Of a stretch of DNA of 45,492 bases, positions 1 through 10,039 are shown one piece after another. The notes below the pieces were generated by a model that worked only from the letters and a program-made list of their open reading frames with translations, was not told where the DNA came from and did not search any database. The DNA lies in NCBI GenBank assembly GCA_021851735.1, contig JAJZCD010000006.1, positions 1 through 45,492 on the forward strand. Reading direction: 5' to 3'. Each line of letters begins with the position of its first letter. Positions within the stretch are counted from its first letter, which is position 1. This stretch comes from a bacterium (GTDB taxonomy: Bacteria; Patescibacteriota; Saccharimonadia; Saccharimonadales; UBA4665). A program made the translations under genes and the position numbers.

Positions 1-5
1 CTTTT

Positions 6-31
6 ACCAACTGGGCTTACGCCCCGTTGGT
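6..31. repeat. Inverted repeat, terminator-like hairpin (ACCAAC-T-GGGC ttac GCCC-C-GTTGGT)
   Basis: 10 of 11 pairs with a 4-nt loop, followed by TTTT. Confidence 0.45.
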
Positions 32-34
32 TTT

Positions 35-712
35 ATGTTAACAGATGATCTAAACCGGTTCAGACTGAGTGTTGATTATATGGGGAGCCTGACAGGTGAC
101 CCAACATATAACAACTGGGTTAATCCTCGTTATATTTTACCGGGTGAGACGATTGCGCAGTTACTTGAGGACTCGCACCGAGTGAAAATATTAGAGAATT
201 GCCAATCGAGATATCTGGCGCTTGATCTTAACTTTCCAAATATGGTAACGGAATCAGATTTTCATGGAAGTGATGTACTCTATGATTCCAGTAGAAGCTT
301 CGTCCAGCACGATAAGAGTAGTGCGGAGTTATTTAAAGAGGCTGCTGAACATATGAAAGACTTCGTTTTAGTTGGGATACAAGACTATGTTGAAGAGTCA
401 CTAATCCTGCTTTCCTACAGGATGGGCTGGCAACCGCCGTCGCGAGTTGACAGAATGATGATGACAAGTGACGACGAGCAGCGAGCAACACTGCACGCGA
501 AGCATTATAAGATTTTAGAAAGTATCAATACGGTGGATATAGCACTGTATGAACAGTACAAGAAAATATTCCAAGTTGACTATATCAATCTTATTAACAA
601 AAAGCTTGAACTGTCCGTAACATGGGAAGAATTCCTTCGGCGTAGGTACGAGCTCAATCAGGCGCTTCGCGAGCAATTGAGTGACGATCTCTTGTCTGGC
701 GCTAACGGGTAG
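35..712 (+). CDS. Possible C-terminal part of a sulfotransferase-like protein; frame is open to the left window edge, so the CDS is probably truncated
   Basis: 225-aa ORF; the segment VGIQDYVEESLILLSYRMGW...INTVDIALYEQYKKIF resembles the C-terminal pattern of Sulfotransfer_2-type proteins; no in-frame stop between base 2 and 35; no P-loop N-terminus visible. Confidence 0.4.
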   Translation: MLTDDLNRFRLSVDYMGSLTGDPTYNNWVNPRYILPGETIAQLLEDSHRVKILENCQSRYLALDLNFPNMVTESDFHGSDVLYDSSRSFVQHDKSSAELFKEAAEHMKDFVLVGIQDYVEESLILLSYRMGWQPPSRVDRMMMTSDDEQRATLHAKHYKILESINTVDIALYEQYKKIFQVDYINLINKKLELSVTWEEFLRRRYELNQALREQLSDDLLSGANG

Positions 713-773
713 GTAGCCGCGCTTAACGGACTAGTCGTAAGTGTTGTTGGGGACAAGCATTAAGCTTATTTGA

Positions 774-1724
774 TTAGTGCAGATATAACATAGCATAGCC
801 GTCAACTAAGCTAATGAGCTCCTCGTAAGACGAAAGGTTAATGCTCTCGCCTGTTTTTGTAATTGCTTTTCTGTTTGGGAAATCATTCATAAGCTGTTCA
901 AAGAATTTTTTGGGATCTTTATAGCCGCTTGGAGTGAATTCTAGAAATACAGTAATTCCAGGGTTATCACCTATAGTCTTGAGCATACCCTGATACGCTT
1001 GGTCTTCAAATCCTTCGATGTCAATTTTTATGAAATCAACCTTTTGTATTTTTTCGGCTGCAACATAGCTATCTATAGATGACTGCTTTACGTTAAACGT
1101 GTCTGAACCGTTTAGGCGCTCTAGAGAATCATCTTCGTATCGAATGCTGCGTACGCTTCCGCTGCCAAAGAACTCTCGTGGCACATGCAGCACTAAGTTT
1201 CCAGACTCACTCCCAATGGCGATTTCGTTTATACGTCCGCGGCTTCCAAGGCCATTGATGGATATAGTTTTACGAATGTAGTGTGCAAGAGTTGGGTTGG
1301 GTTCAAAGAAGTGTATGGATCCTGTACGAATCTTTGTTGCTGCTATGAGGCCAAAATAACCAAAGTTTGCACCCACATCCAAAAGAACAGAGTCAGTGTG
1401 TAGTTGATTTAGCAGAAGTTTTGTTAGAGGTTCTTCCCAGACGCCATCTAGCATCAGGTGGGGGGCTAAAGATATATCTCTGGTATCCACGTACATTTTT
1501 TGGCCAGTAAAGATGCGAGTTAGTGCTTCAAACTCACCAGTTTTTATTGTCACGCTGTTTCTAATCTGTTGTACAAGCTCGAGATTGTCACCAAGCCTTG
1601 TCCCATTCTGGCTATCATTACTTGGGGCTGAGAGGCGGCTAACGTTTTTTATGAAGGTTGTTGGGTTGGAGTATCCCTTTTTAGTGAGGGATCCAGGAGC
1701 GCCATTATGATTACGATACTTCAT
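774..1724 (-). CDS. FkbM family methyltransferase
   Basis: SAM-binding VLLDVGANFGYFGLIAA and KVDFIKIDIEGFE motifs. Confidence 0.9.
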   Translation of the reverse strand: MKYRNHNGAPGSLTKKGYSNPTTFIKNVSRLSAPSNDSQNGTRLGDNLELVQQIRNSVTIKTGEFEALTRIFTGQKMYVDTRDISLAPHLMLDGVWEEPLTKLLLNQLHTDSVLLDVGANFGYFGLIAATKIRTGSIHFFEPNPTLAHYIRKTISINGLGSRGRINEIAIGSESGNLVLHVPREFFGSGSVRSIRYEDDSLERLNGSDTFNVKQSSIDSYVAAEKIQKVDFIKIDIEGFEDQAYQGMLKTIGDNPGITVFLEFTPSGYKDPKKFFEQLMNDFPNRKAITKTGESINLSSYEELISLVDGYAMLYLH

Positions 1725-1726
1725 AG

Positions 1727-3055
1727 CTATGTGTCTCCGTCAATTCTCTGTAGTGATTTACCGACGCGTTGTTTAAACTTGCTAAATGTGAAGTCTTTGT
1801 GAATGCTACTCCCGTTGCTAACTAGCTGTTTGCGTAGGTTCTCATCCTTTGTAATACGAATTAGACCATGAGCTATTTCCTGGACGTCATAGGGGTTCTC
1901 TATGTAGAATGCTCCGTTTCCGGCCGCCTCAGGCAATGCTCCCGTGCGTGTAGTTAGCACTGGTATTCCATAGCTCATAGCTTCAATAACTGGTATGCCA
2001 ATGCCTTCATAAAAACTTGGAAAAACGAACGCTCGCGCATTTTTAAATAACGTAAACTTGTCCTCTTCACTAACAAAACCAGTAAAGAGTACGTTATTTT
2101 GAATATGCTGAGGCAATGCTTCGTATTTGTCTATAAGCTGCTCAAATCCGTATCCTGGAGCGCCTACTATAACCAGCGGCATCCTTAGTTCGTCGTAAGC
2201 GAGCGCGTATGCATCTATAAGCCCCTCGACATTCTTACGCTTTTCAATCATTGCTGCAAATAATAGGTAGTTGTTGGGCTGCAAATTCTTTACGGTGAGA
2301 ATTGCGCTATCAGTAATCTCACTTGGTGCACTCGAGACTACGCCGTAGACTACATCAACCTGCGCCTTCGGGAATAGTGCATTAATTTTATTGGCTGTAT
2401 CGGTAGAATTTGCCATGAGTAAGTCTGAATGGCGGATAGCTGTCTCGAGCTCACGAGCGAACCGAATTGGCGTATCGCTCTCTGCGGGCGTCTCAAGCAT
2501 TTCTACAGGCATAATGTCGTGGATGAAAGTAGCGAGCTTTGTATGGCTGCCCAGGTCCTTACTGCGCAGCTTGGTCGGGGAAACAGCAACTACTAAGTCG
2601 ATGCTGTAGGCTCGACATATCCTGCCGACAACGTAACGACTAATGCGATCATTACCCTTAGCGATGAAACGGTAAATAAATGGGGCTCGTACTATAAAAT
2701 CCAGTTCGTGCGCAAGGTTACGTTTACCAGACAAGAGTTCTGGTCGGACCTTCATGTATGCATGTTTAAGAAATTTACCCTTTAGCATAAATTTATAAAG
2801 ATTACGCCTTCGGTACCCACCGGGCAGCATAACTCGGAAGCTTTTTTTCCCATCGATAACATAATGCTGTAAGTGGACATGTTCTATGCGGTCGCGTAGC
2901 TCCGCATTTCCTCCGTAAGCGCGCTCGTATGGTATGCCAGTCAGCAATCCTACTTCGTGACCATCTTCACGGGCAGCCCGGATAAGGTTTTTTAAGATGG
3001 CGCCAATACCGCGTAAGCTGTATTCAACGTCTACAGTTAAAAACAAAATTCTCAT
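1727..3055 (-). CDS. Glycosyltransferase family 4 (group 1)
   Basis: FVFPSFYEGIGIPVIEAMSYGIPVLTTRTGALPEAAG motif; N-terminal Rossmann start MRILFLTVDVEYSLRGIG. Confidence 0.93.
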   Translation of the reverse strand: MRILFLTVDVEYSLRGIGAILKNLIRAAREDGHEVGLLTGIPYERAYGGNAELRDRIEHVHLQHYVIDGKKSFRVMLPGGYRRRNLYKFMLKGKFLKHAYMKVRPELLSGKRNLAHELDFIVRAPFIYRFIAKGNDRISRYVVGRICRAYSIDLVVAVSPTKLRSKDLGSHTKLATFIHDIMPVEMLETPAESDTPIRFARELETAIRHSDLLMANSTDTANKINALFPKAQVDVVYGVVSSAPSEITDSAILTVKNLQPNNYLLFAAMIEKRKNVEGLIDAYALAYDELRMPLVIVGAPGYGFEQLIDKYEALPQHIQNNVLFTGFVSEEDKFTLFKNARAFVFPSFYEGIGIPVIEAMSYGIPVLTTRTGALPEAAGNGAFYIENPYDVQEIAHGLIRITKDENLRKQLVSNGSSIHKDFTFSKFKQRVGKSLQRIDGDT

Positions 3056-3156
3056 ATAAACTCCTCATATTTTACCAAAGGCTGTGGCAGACTTCGTATG
3101 AATGTATTGTGTTTGTCAACCTATGGTATGCCAGCATCGGTGAGATGATACTTTCC

Positions 3157-4119
3157 TTATGCAACGAATGGGGTCTTCATTGCTAATATCATTGACCAGC
3201 CGTGTTCTTCGGTTATAGCTGCTAGCTGATTGTATGTGCTAATAGATTTCAGTTCTCCGGCTTGATTTATGGCGTACACAAACTTAAAATCTTTTATAAT
3301 TTTATTGTAGAATTTCTCGGGGTTTTTATATGATGCAGGAGTGAACTCTAGAAGTAGTTTCATATTTGGGCTCTGCTTGATAATTCGTTTCATTCCAGAG
3401 TATGCAGCTTCCTCAAATCCTTCAATGTCAACCTTTAGAATGTCAATGTGGTCAATTTTGTACCTTAGGCAATAGGAATCAAGGGTGGTAACCTTAACTG
3501 TTTTGCTTCTAGTGTCAGATATGTCAAAGCGTTCTCGGCTGCCTGTTACCTGGGAGTCGGAAAAACTTGAGCTGCCCCAATAATCGCCCATGAGTTGTAA
3601 CTCTAGGCTGGAATCCTTATCGCCAATGCCAATATTTGATATGGTAGCAATGTCCTCCATGCCATTCACTGCAACAGACTTACGGATGTAAGGCATAAAG
3701 GTGTTGTTCGCCTCTATAAAATACACTCCGCCTTCGTGTTCTACAGTTGTGCCTGCTACTATACCGAAATAACCAAAGTTTGCACCCACATCAATGACGA
3801 TGCTATCTCGTTTTATAAGAGATCGATACACTTTAGTTATTTCCGGCTCCCATATTCCATCAAGCATCAAATGCGGCGCAACGGATATATCTCTGGTATC
3901 CACGTACATTTTTTGGCCAGTAAAAAGTGCAGTGAGCGCTTCAAACTCACCGGTTCTGACCGTAAGTCCGTTCTTTAAACGATGAATAAAGAATAATGCC
4001 TCGTTAATCTTCTGTGTGTGGTCATCTAATGTGTTAATTATCTGTGTTTGTGTGTAAGATCTTGTCAATGTACGTTTTGTCCTACCCGCCAACCCCCTAA
4101 ATTTTGGGCTTTTTTGCAT
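3157..4119 (-). CDS. FkbM family methyltransferase (paralog of 774..1724)
   Basis: VIDVGANFGYFGIVAG and HIDILKVDIEGFE motifs; start chosen at MQKSPKFRG, preceded by GAGGGA. Confidence 0.9.
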   Translation of the reverse strand: MQKSPKFRGLAGRTKRTLTRSYTQTQIINTLDDHTQKINEALFFIHRLKNGLTVRTGEFEALTALFTGQKMYVDTRDISVAPHLMLDGIWEPEITKVYRSLIKRDSIVIDVGANFGYFGIVAGTTVEHEGGVYFIEANNTFMPYIRKSVAVNGMEDIATISNIGIGDKDSSLELQLMGDYWGSSSFSDSQVTGSRERFDISDTRSKTVKVTTLDSYCLRYKIDHIDILKVDIEGFEEAAYSGMKRIIKQSPNMKLLLEFTPASYKNPEKFYNKIIKDFKFVYAINQAGELKSISTYNQLAAITEEHGWSMILAMKTPFVA

Positions 4120-4341
4120 GTGTCCCTCGCTTTTAATGTCATCTCTTACTATAGTGTAATTACACAAGAAAATATAGTTATCTGGTCATGTAGCTTGGGC
4201 GTGATATTGTATTGAGAATACGGTGCTACGCTAGTCTAAACTCGCTATATGATTCGTCGTTCGTAGTTTAACTGAATGATTGCCTGGGTTATTTTAGCAA
4301 CTTGAATAAAAAAAGAAGTATTTATGCCGAGTCAATGTTAT

Positions 4342-6696
4342 TCATGGGACAGTAATCTTAAAGAAGCCGGCACCTCCAATGTTCCATTGCGGGTCTAATT
4401 CCAGCACAGGTTCAATATTCTCAGTATATGTACCTGCTGTTGTATTTGATGGCACAGCATAGTTATAGCTGAACTTGATTATATCTCCCGGCTCCGCTAT
4501 GTGCTGATTAGGTGCTAACGTTGTGCCGTCGCTTTCATATACGGCCGCAAAGTTACCTGCCGGGCGATTGTTATTAAGCCAGGTAGATGGGTCGTAGAAA
4601 ATGCTCACGCGGTTGATCGGATTAGTGTCTGCTAGATGCAGGGGGTAGCTTCCTTGTGGAACGCTGGAATTGTCATACAGAGGCAAGGCGCCCGTATTCT
4701 GGTACTCTATCCAGACATTTTGCGACGATCCGGGACTAATGGTTGGGTATGACGACATCTTGTAGTAAGTAATTTGATGATCCGGAGGTTTTTTGATGGT
4801 TACATTTATAAAACCAGTAGCTCCTATATTCCAGTCAGTTGCTCCTTCTAACACGGGCTGTATGGCCTCTGTATATGTCGTGTATGTTTGGCCGAACGGG
4901 ATGTCGTATGTAATATTGAACTGTGCAATTTCGCCAGGTTGTACCACATGCTGATTAGGTGCTAACGTTGTGCCGTCGCTTTCATATACGGCCGCAAAGT
5001 TACCTGCCGGGCGATTGTTATTAAGCCAGGTAGATGGGTCGTAGAAAATGCTCACGCGGTTGATCGGATTAGTGTCTGCTAGATGCAGGGGGTAGCTTCC
5101 TGTCGGTACGCTCGTATTGTCGTACCACGGCTGTGATCCGGTATTCTCGTATCTTATCCATGAACCCACCTTCGTCCCTGGGTAGCCTGAAGGGTAATCT
5201 TGTAGGGCGGTGTAGTTGGCGCGGTAGGGCGGTGTAGTGACGGTAATCTTAAAGAAGCCGACACCTCCAACGTTCCATTGCGGACAATGCTCTCGTACGG
5301 GCTGTATCCACTCAGTATAGGTCCCATTAGGCGTATTAAGTGGCACGGTATATGTGTAGCTAAATTTTACGATTTGTCCTGGTTGTATCATGTCCTGGTC
5401 TGTGGCGAGTGTCGTACCATCACTCTCGTATACTACGAACTGACTACTTGGGCGATTATTGTTTAACCAAGACGAGCTAGAGAATGAGCTCACGCGGTTG
5501 ATCGGATTAGTGTCTGCTAGATGCAGGGGGTATTGCCCGACAATACTAGCTAAAGAATCATCATAAAAAATGCCTCCTCCGGTATTCTGATATTCAATCC
5601 ACACCGTTGCGCTCTGACCAGCTGTTATGCTTGGGTAGGGGGCCATAGCATGAAAGCTGAGTGCATAATTACTGGTTAGAGTACTACCAAACCATTCATT
5701 AAAATACCACCAGAAGTTTCTGTTGCCATAAGTGCTGCATGAATCACCAAGCCCGCCATCGCTAGAGTTGGTAACATTAGCTAGAGCTGCGGCGTTTGGC
5801 TGATAGGGGGTATAATCGTATAGTGCGGCTGTTGCTTGGTTTTGGATGGCTACAGTTGAAGCTCCACAGCTAGAGATTGGGTTGTAGTCTATGGTGTTGT
5901 CACCTACGACATAGTTATAATTGTTGGGGTAATTTAGATACTGTCGAAACTGCCAAGCAGCGCTGATGACCTGATTCGAAAAACCTGCATAGTTGGATGC
6001 GCATGGAGCGGTGTCAGGGCAGCCGTAGCCGGTAGCCTCTTCGTATTCGTAAGATGCGGGCCACGTGTCCGTCACTAGACCCTGCTCTTTTTGCAGCAAC
6101 ACAATTAAAACCTGCGGATTTATGTTGTACTGTTGAGCGGCGTTGTATATGATTTGCGCTGCAGATATAGCTCCGCTGGGGGTGCCTAAGCCTGTTGTTT
6201 GTAACGTGGGTATTAAATGATCGAGTCCATTTTTATAGTTTCCACTTCCACAACTAGGTGTTCCAGAGTAGCCTTTATATACTGGACATAATGCGGTTAC
6301 TCTGTAGGCATTGTTGTTGTAGTAGGTGCGCGATCCTGTTTGAGTCGTGCCACTGGTATTTTCGTAGGAAAATCCAACTGTGTAAGTAGAGTTTGGATTT
6401 TCGTAGAAATCTTTGAGGCAGACAAACGGTGGATTGTAGATGGTGCCCGAGCCACCAGTGAAACCAGTATGATTGGTATCGCATGTGGGCACTTCGGAGT
6501 TTAGAAAATTTTGAATGTTCTGTGCCGACATAGAAGTACTGTTAGTAAAGATGGAGTCGTCGATAATATGACCAGGATTAAAGTCGCTACCCGAAAGGGC
6601 AAATACTTTATGTGAGTGCATGAGCGGTATGGCAATGAGCGCCAGCAGAAAAACAGAAAAGCCAAACTTTAAGGTTTTGGCGTACATTATCTCCAC
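4342..6696 (-). CDS. Secreted protein: signal peptide, lysozyme/hemagglutinin-like N-terminal domain, three tandem beta-type repeat domains
   Basis: Hydrophobic N-terminus; QYNINPQVLIVLLQKEQGLVTDTWP...ATGYGCPDTAPC motif; three copies of YPLHLADTNPINRVS...WLNNNRP...VYESDGTTLA. Confidence 0.85.
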   Translation of the reverse strand: MEIMYAKTLKFGFSVFLLALIAIPLMHSHKVFALSGSDFNPGHIIDDSIFTNSTSMSAQNIQNFLNSEVPTCDTNHTGFTGGSGTIYNPPFVCLKDFYENPNSTYTVGFSYENTSGTTQTGSRTYYNNNAYRVTALCPVYKGYSGTPSCGSGNYKNGLDHLIPTLQTTGLGTPSGAISAAQIIYNAAQQYNINPQVLIVLLQKEQGLVTDTWPASYEYEEATGYGCPDTAPCASNYAGFSNQVISAAWQFRQYLNYPNNYNYVVGDNTIDYNPISSCGASTVAIQNQATAALYDYTPYQPNAAALANVTNSSDGGLGDSCSTYGNRNFWWYFNEWFGSTLTSNYALSFHAMAPYPSITAGQSATVWIEYQNTGGGIFYDDSLASIVGQYPLHLADTNPINRVSSFSSSSWLNNNRPSSQFVVYESDGTTLATDQDMIQPGQIVKFSYTYTVPLNTPNGTYTEWIQPVREHCPQWNVGGVGFFKITVTTPPYRANYTALQDYPSGYPGTKVGSWIRYENTGSQPWYDNTSVPTGSYPLHLADTNPINRVSIFYDPSTWLNNNRPAGNFAAVYESDGTTLAPNQHVVQPGEIAQFNITYDIPFGQTYTTYTEAIQPVLEGATDWNIGATGFINVTIKKPPDHQITYYKMSSYPTISPGSSQNVWIEYQNTGALPLYDNSSVPQGSYPLHLADTNPINRVSIFYDPSTWLNNNRPAGNFAAVYESDGTTLAPNQHIAEPGDIIKFSYNYAVPSNTTAGTYTENIEPVLELDPQWNIGGAGFFKITVP
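4502..4654. repeat. 153-bp perfect direct repeat, copy A (inside the 784-aa exported protein gene)
   Basis: tgctgattaggtgctaacg...gggggtagcttcct is identical to 4949..5101 (offset 447 bp). Confidence 0.95.
4949..5101. repeat. 153-bp perfect direct repeat, copy B
   Basis: Identical to 4502..4654; a 45-bp core recurs at 5488..5532. Confidence 0.95.
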
Positions 6697-6698
6697 GA

Positions 6699-7280
6699 TT
6701 AACTCCCACTCGGAATAGTTACGTCAGTCGATCCAGATGCTTGTTGGTTGTTATCGGTAACAGTGAGCGCAAGCTTCCATACGCCAGAGGCTGGGAAAGT
6801 TTTAGTGGTGACATTGATTGCGCCGCAGTCGTAATTGTTAACATCTTGTCGGACATTCGTGTTAGCAAGTGTAATTGTCTGCTGGCCCGATTTGATTGCA
6901 GTGAGAGTGCAAGTACCCGTTGTTACGCCGCCAACTAGCGTTCCGATATGTAGATTACCGTTTGCGATGTTTTGGCTTACAATCTCGGCTGTAAAGTCTT
7001 GATTGTGAATAGCCGTTGGACCATTGTTGAGGGTGGAGGCAGGCGACGGACTTGCCTTACGTTCATTGTTAATGACGTTATCGTTGGGCATCGACGAGGA
7101 AGTATGAGTAGATTTTAAGCTACTGCTCACTTTTGGTCCGCCCAAAGCTGTTTTAGTTGATGGATGCGTGTGGTAATATTTCAGCAATACTAAAGCTAAA
7201 ATAGCTACCAATAAAATCACGAAGAAAAAAACTAGTGATTTAGTTGAGACACCACGCTTATTTTTATTTGTTTTTTCCAT
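6699..7280 (-). CDS. Membrane-anchored extracytoplasmic protein, unknown function
   Basis: Lys-rich N-terminus, one TM helix (LVFFFVILLVAILALVLL), Ser/Thr-rich linker, beta-rich C-terminus; adjacent to the exported protein gene. Confidence 0.75.
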   Translation of the reverse strand: MEKTNKNKRGVSTKSLVFFFVILLVAILALVLLKYYHTHPSTKTALGGPKVSSSLKSTHTSSSMPNDNVINNERKASPSPASTLNNGPTAIHNQDFTAEIVSQNIANGNLHIGTLVGGVTTGTCTLTAIKSGQQTITLANTNVRQDVNNYDCGAINVTTKTFPASGVWKLALTVTDNNQQASGSTDVTIPSGS

Positions 7281-7353
7281 AATAAAATTTGCCAACAAGT
7301 TAATTATAGATTATAGTAGAAAACTTGTAAATGCTCGTGTTTAAAGTTGTAGA

Positions 7354-9021
7354 TTAGCCATTGAATCCACTGTGGTTGATTTTTGTCCTAATGTCGTAAT
7401 GGTAAATATAAAGGGTTGCGGTACCGTGTTCGTTAAGTAGGCTTGGCACTTGTTCGACTTTTGTCGGAGTGCCGTAGATCGATTTAATACTTGAGAGTGA
7501 GCACATCGCCTCAGCCTTTGAGCTGGCGCTGTTATCGATTAATAGCCCCGCAACGTGCACACTACTGCTAGGAATGAGCCAGCTAGCATTATTGGTACTA
7601 GATGATGGCACGTTACACGATATAAGTTCAACAATCGGGCTTATAGTTCCCTCACTGTAAAAACGTATCGTGGCATATCCGTTTGGCGCAAGTATGGTTT
7701 GAACGTCGTTTTGCTTGGCGGTATGTACGATCTGTTGTATGCGATTTCTCTCAGATGACGCGTTGTCGGCTAGCTGGGTGTACTTAGCGTGAATTTTGGG
7801 GATACTTAGTAAGATGATAGATATAAGTACCACACTCGCAAACACGTCAGCGTTTGGAAAACGAGTGCGCAAGCTAAAGATGAGCCAAGCAAGATAGGTT
7901 ATACCGATATAAACAATGCCCGTTAAATAACGAGTGTTGCCAGCGCTGGCAAGGTTGCTGAATATGTAGGCTAGCACTATGAAGGTTCCAAACATGCTAA
8001 GGCAAAGATGTAGAAAATAACGTTCGTCGCCGATCTTCTTAATACCCAACTTATGAATGCGGTGGATAGCATAAATAATGAGCGTAACTAGTGCGAAGAG
8101 CAAGAAGGTCGCAACAAATCGTAAGCGGACGGGCACACCAAATATTACAGCCCCAAATAGGCTAAGTATCTGATGGGTTGTTAAGACTATTAGTCCTGGC
8201 ACGTTCTCAAGATGAGGTGTCTGCGTAGGGGTGGCATAACCGTGGATAAGGGTCATCAATCCTAGGCCGACTGCCTTTGTAATAATAAGACCAAAGACCA
8301 CGCCTATAATGGGCATGACCAGTGTATAGATGGCGGTTTTTGTTAAGCGCCCTAGCTTAACCGCATATATGACACTCGCCACCATAATTGCTGGGGCGAG
8401 AGTGTACAAAAAGAAATGGTCGTGCAAAATGAGTAGGCCAAGTAAAGTAGCTGGGGCTATGAGTTTACGCCAGGATAACGTCCGATCGCTGAAAAACTGG
8501 GTACACCAATAAATGATCAATAAACCCAAAGGATACTCGATATTTCGTATAGTTACTTCTGTAAGATTCAAAATAAACGAAGTAGAGCAGAAGCTAAACG
8601 TTACAAAAAGCAAGGCTGTCAAGCCTTGGATCTTGCGGTTAAAAAGTTTTCCGACAAGGTAAGACCAAAGCGCAAATGAGCCAAACACGACTAGATAATT
8701 CAACACAACGTAGCTTGTATACGTAAAGTGTATGTTTGCGAATAACCATACTAGCGGAACCTTAAGGATGTCAGTGTGCGAAGCTGCGGCGTGGATATAC
8801 CCAGGAGAAGCATTCTTAAATATGTAGGTTGTTACAAATTCATCTGCAACGTATGAGAGATAATAGCTCATATGCGCGACAATCCAACCGGTAGCGATAG
8901 CTAAGATAGTCCATTGCGATGCAAGAATAGCCCATCGAGTACGTGGATCGTCCAAGTGTTTTAAGTAGGGTCTAATCTTTTGCTTTATTCTAGCTAGGGT
9001 GAATTGGGTTGAAGGGTTCAT
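7354..9021 (-). CDS. Polytopic membrane protein, probable GT-C-type glycosyltransferase or related
   Basis: Many TM segments; neighbours are a GT2 and GtrA pair; overlaps the GT2 gene start by 4 bp. Confidence 0.7.
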   Translation of the reverse strand: MNPSTQFTLARIKQKIRPYLKHLDDPRTRWAILASQWTILAIATGWIVAHMSYYLSYVADEFVTTYIFKNASPGYIHAAASHTDILKVPLVWLFANIHFTYTSYVVLNYLVVFGSFALWSYLVGKLFNRKIQGLTALLFVTFSFCSTSFILNLTEVTIRNIEYPLGLLIIYWCTQFFSDRTLSWRKLIAPATLLGLLILHDHFFLYTLAPAIMVASVIYAVKLGRLTKTAIYTLVMPIIGVVFGLIITKAVGLGLMTLIHGYATPTQTPHLENVPGLIVLTTHQILSLFGAVIFGVPVRLRFVATFLLFALVTLIIYAIHRIHKLGIKKIGDERYFLHLCLSMFGTFIVLAYIFSNLASAGNTRYLTGIVYIGITYLAWLIFSLRTRFPNADVFASVVLISIILLSIPKIHAKYTQLADNASSERNRIQQIVHTAKQNDVQTILAPNGYATIRFYSEGTISPIVELISCNVPSSSTNNASWLIPSSSVHVAGLLIDNSASSKAEAMCSLSSIKSIYGTPTKVEQVPSLLNEHGTATLYIYHYDIRTKINHSGFNG

Positions 9022-9986
9022 GGTCGTGTTGCTCCAATGCCTAGTGAATTTTCGGAATCTATAATGTAGAGTGGCCTATTCTGTGTTTCCGTGTATATGT
9101 GTGATAAGTAAAGGGCTGTAATCCCTTGTGAAATTAGTACCATTCCAAGCAAAAATAGCACGAGCATTACTAGATAGGCAGTACCGGTAATGTGCAGGTG
9201 TAAAGGGTCGTGCAGCAGCATCTCGAGACCAGACCCAAATGCTAATGCGACTGATGCTGGTAATATAACGAGGCCAATGTAAAACGATAGATATAACGGT
9301 TTTAGTGAAAGAGAAACGAAGCTGTTTAACGCCAATGAAAAGAGCTTCGAAAAACTATATCCTGCCGTTCCGGCTATACGGGAATTGGCATGAAAAACTA
9401 TGTATTCCTGTTTGAACCCTAACCAATCGACTAAGCCGCGAGTTATTCGATTACGCTCGGTCATTCGCGCAAATTCGTGTTTTACTACCCTATCGATTAA
9501 ACGAAAGTCTGTTGTGCCGGGTACTAGCTTGGTAGTCGCTATAGAGTTGAATAGGCGGTAAAAGAGCTTCGATCCGTACCTTTTAACAACTCCCTCGTTC
9601 TGATTAGTTGCTCGTATGCCGACTACGACCTTGGCACCCTGTTCCCATTTTCGAATAAAGGCTGGAATAAGTTCTGCGGGATGTTGACCATCAGCGTCGA
9701 TAATAATTAGTGCGTCCCCGTTTGCGTGGTGGATGCCAGCTGTAGTCGCAACTTCCTTGCCGAAGTTACGAGATAAATTCAGGATCCGAATTCGTCTATC
9801 TTTCTTTGCGAGCGTGTGGAGTTTTTGCAGCGTTTTATCTAGACTGCCGTCATTAACGTAAATGAATTCATATTCGTACGAACTATCACTAATTGCGTTC
9901 GTAAGGGATTTATAAAAAGGATCAACGTTGTCGTACTCGTTATAACAAGGAATAATTATTGAGATAAGTGAACGTTTCGTCTTCAT
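9018..9986 (-). CDS. Glycosyltransferase family 2 (DPM1/GtrB-like) with C-terminal TM helices
   Basis: SIIIPCYNEYDNV, IIDADGQHP and GTTDFRLIDR motifs plus two C-terminal TM segments. Confidence 0.93.
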   Translation of the reverse strand: MKTKRSLISIIIPCYNEYDNVDPFYKSLTNAISDSSYEYEFIYVNDGSLDKTLQKLHTLAKKDRRIRILNLSRNFGKEVATTAGIHHANGDALIIIDADGQHPAELIPAFIRKWEQGAKVVVGIRATNQNEGVVKRYGSKLFYRLFNSIATTKLVPGTTDFRLIDRVVKHEFARMTERNRITRGLVDWLGFKQEYIVFHANSRIAGTAGYSFSKLFSLALNSFVSLSLKPLYLSFYIGLVILPASVALAFGSGLEMLLHDPLHLHITGTAYLVMLVLFLLGMVLISQGITALYLSHIYTETQNRPLYIIDSENSLGIGATRP

Positions 9987-10039
9987 ATTACTGTACTCCC
10001 AAGAGTACGCTCGTACCACTTGCCATAAGTCATTATCCT

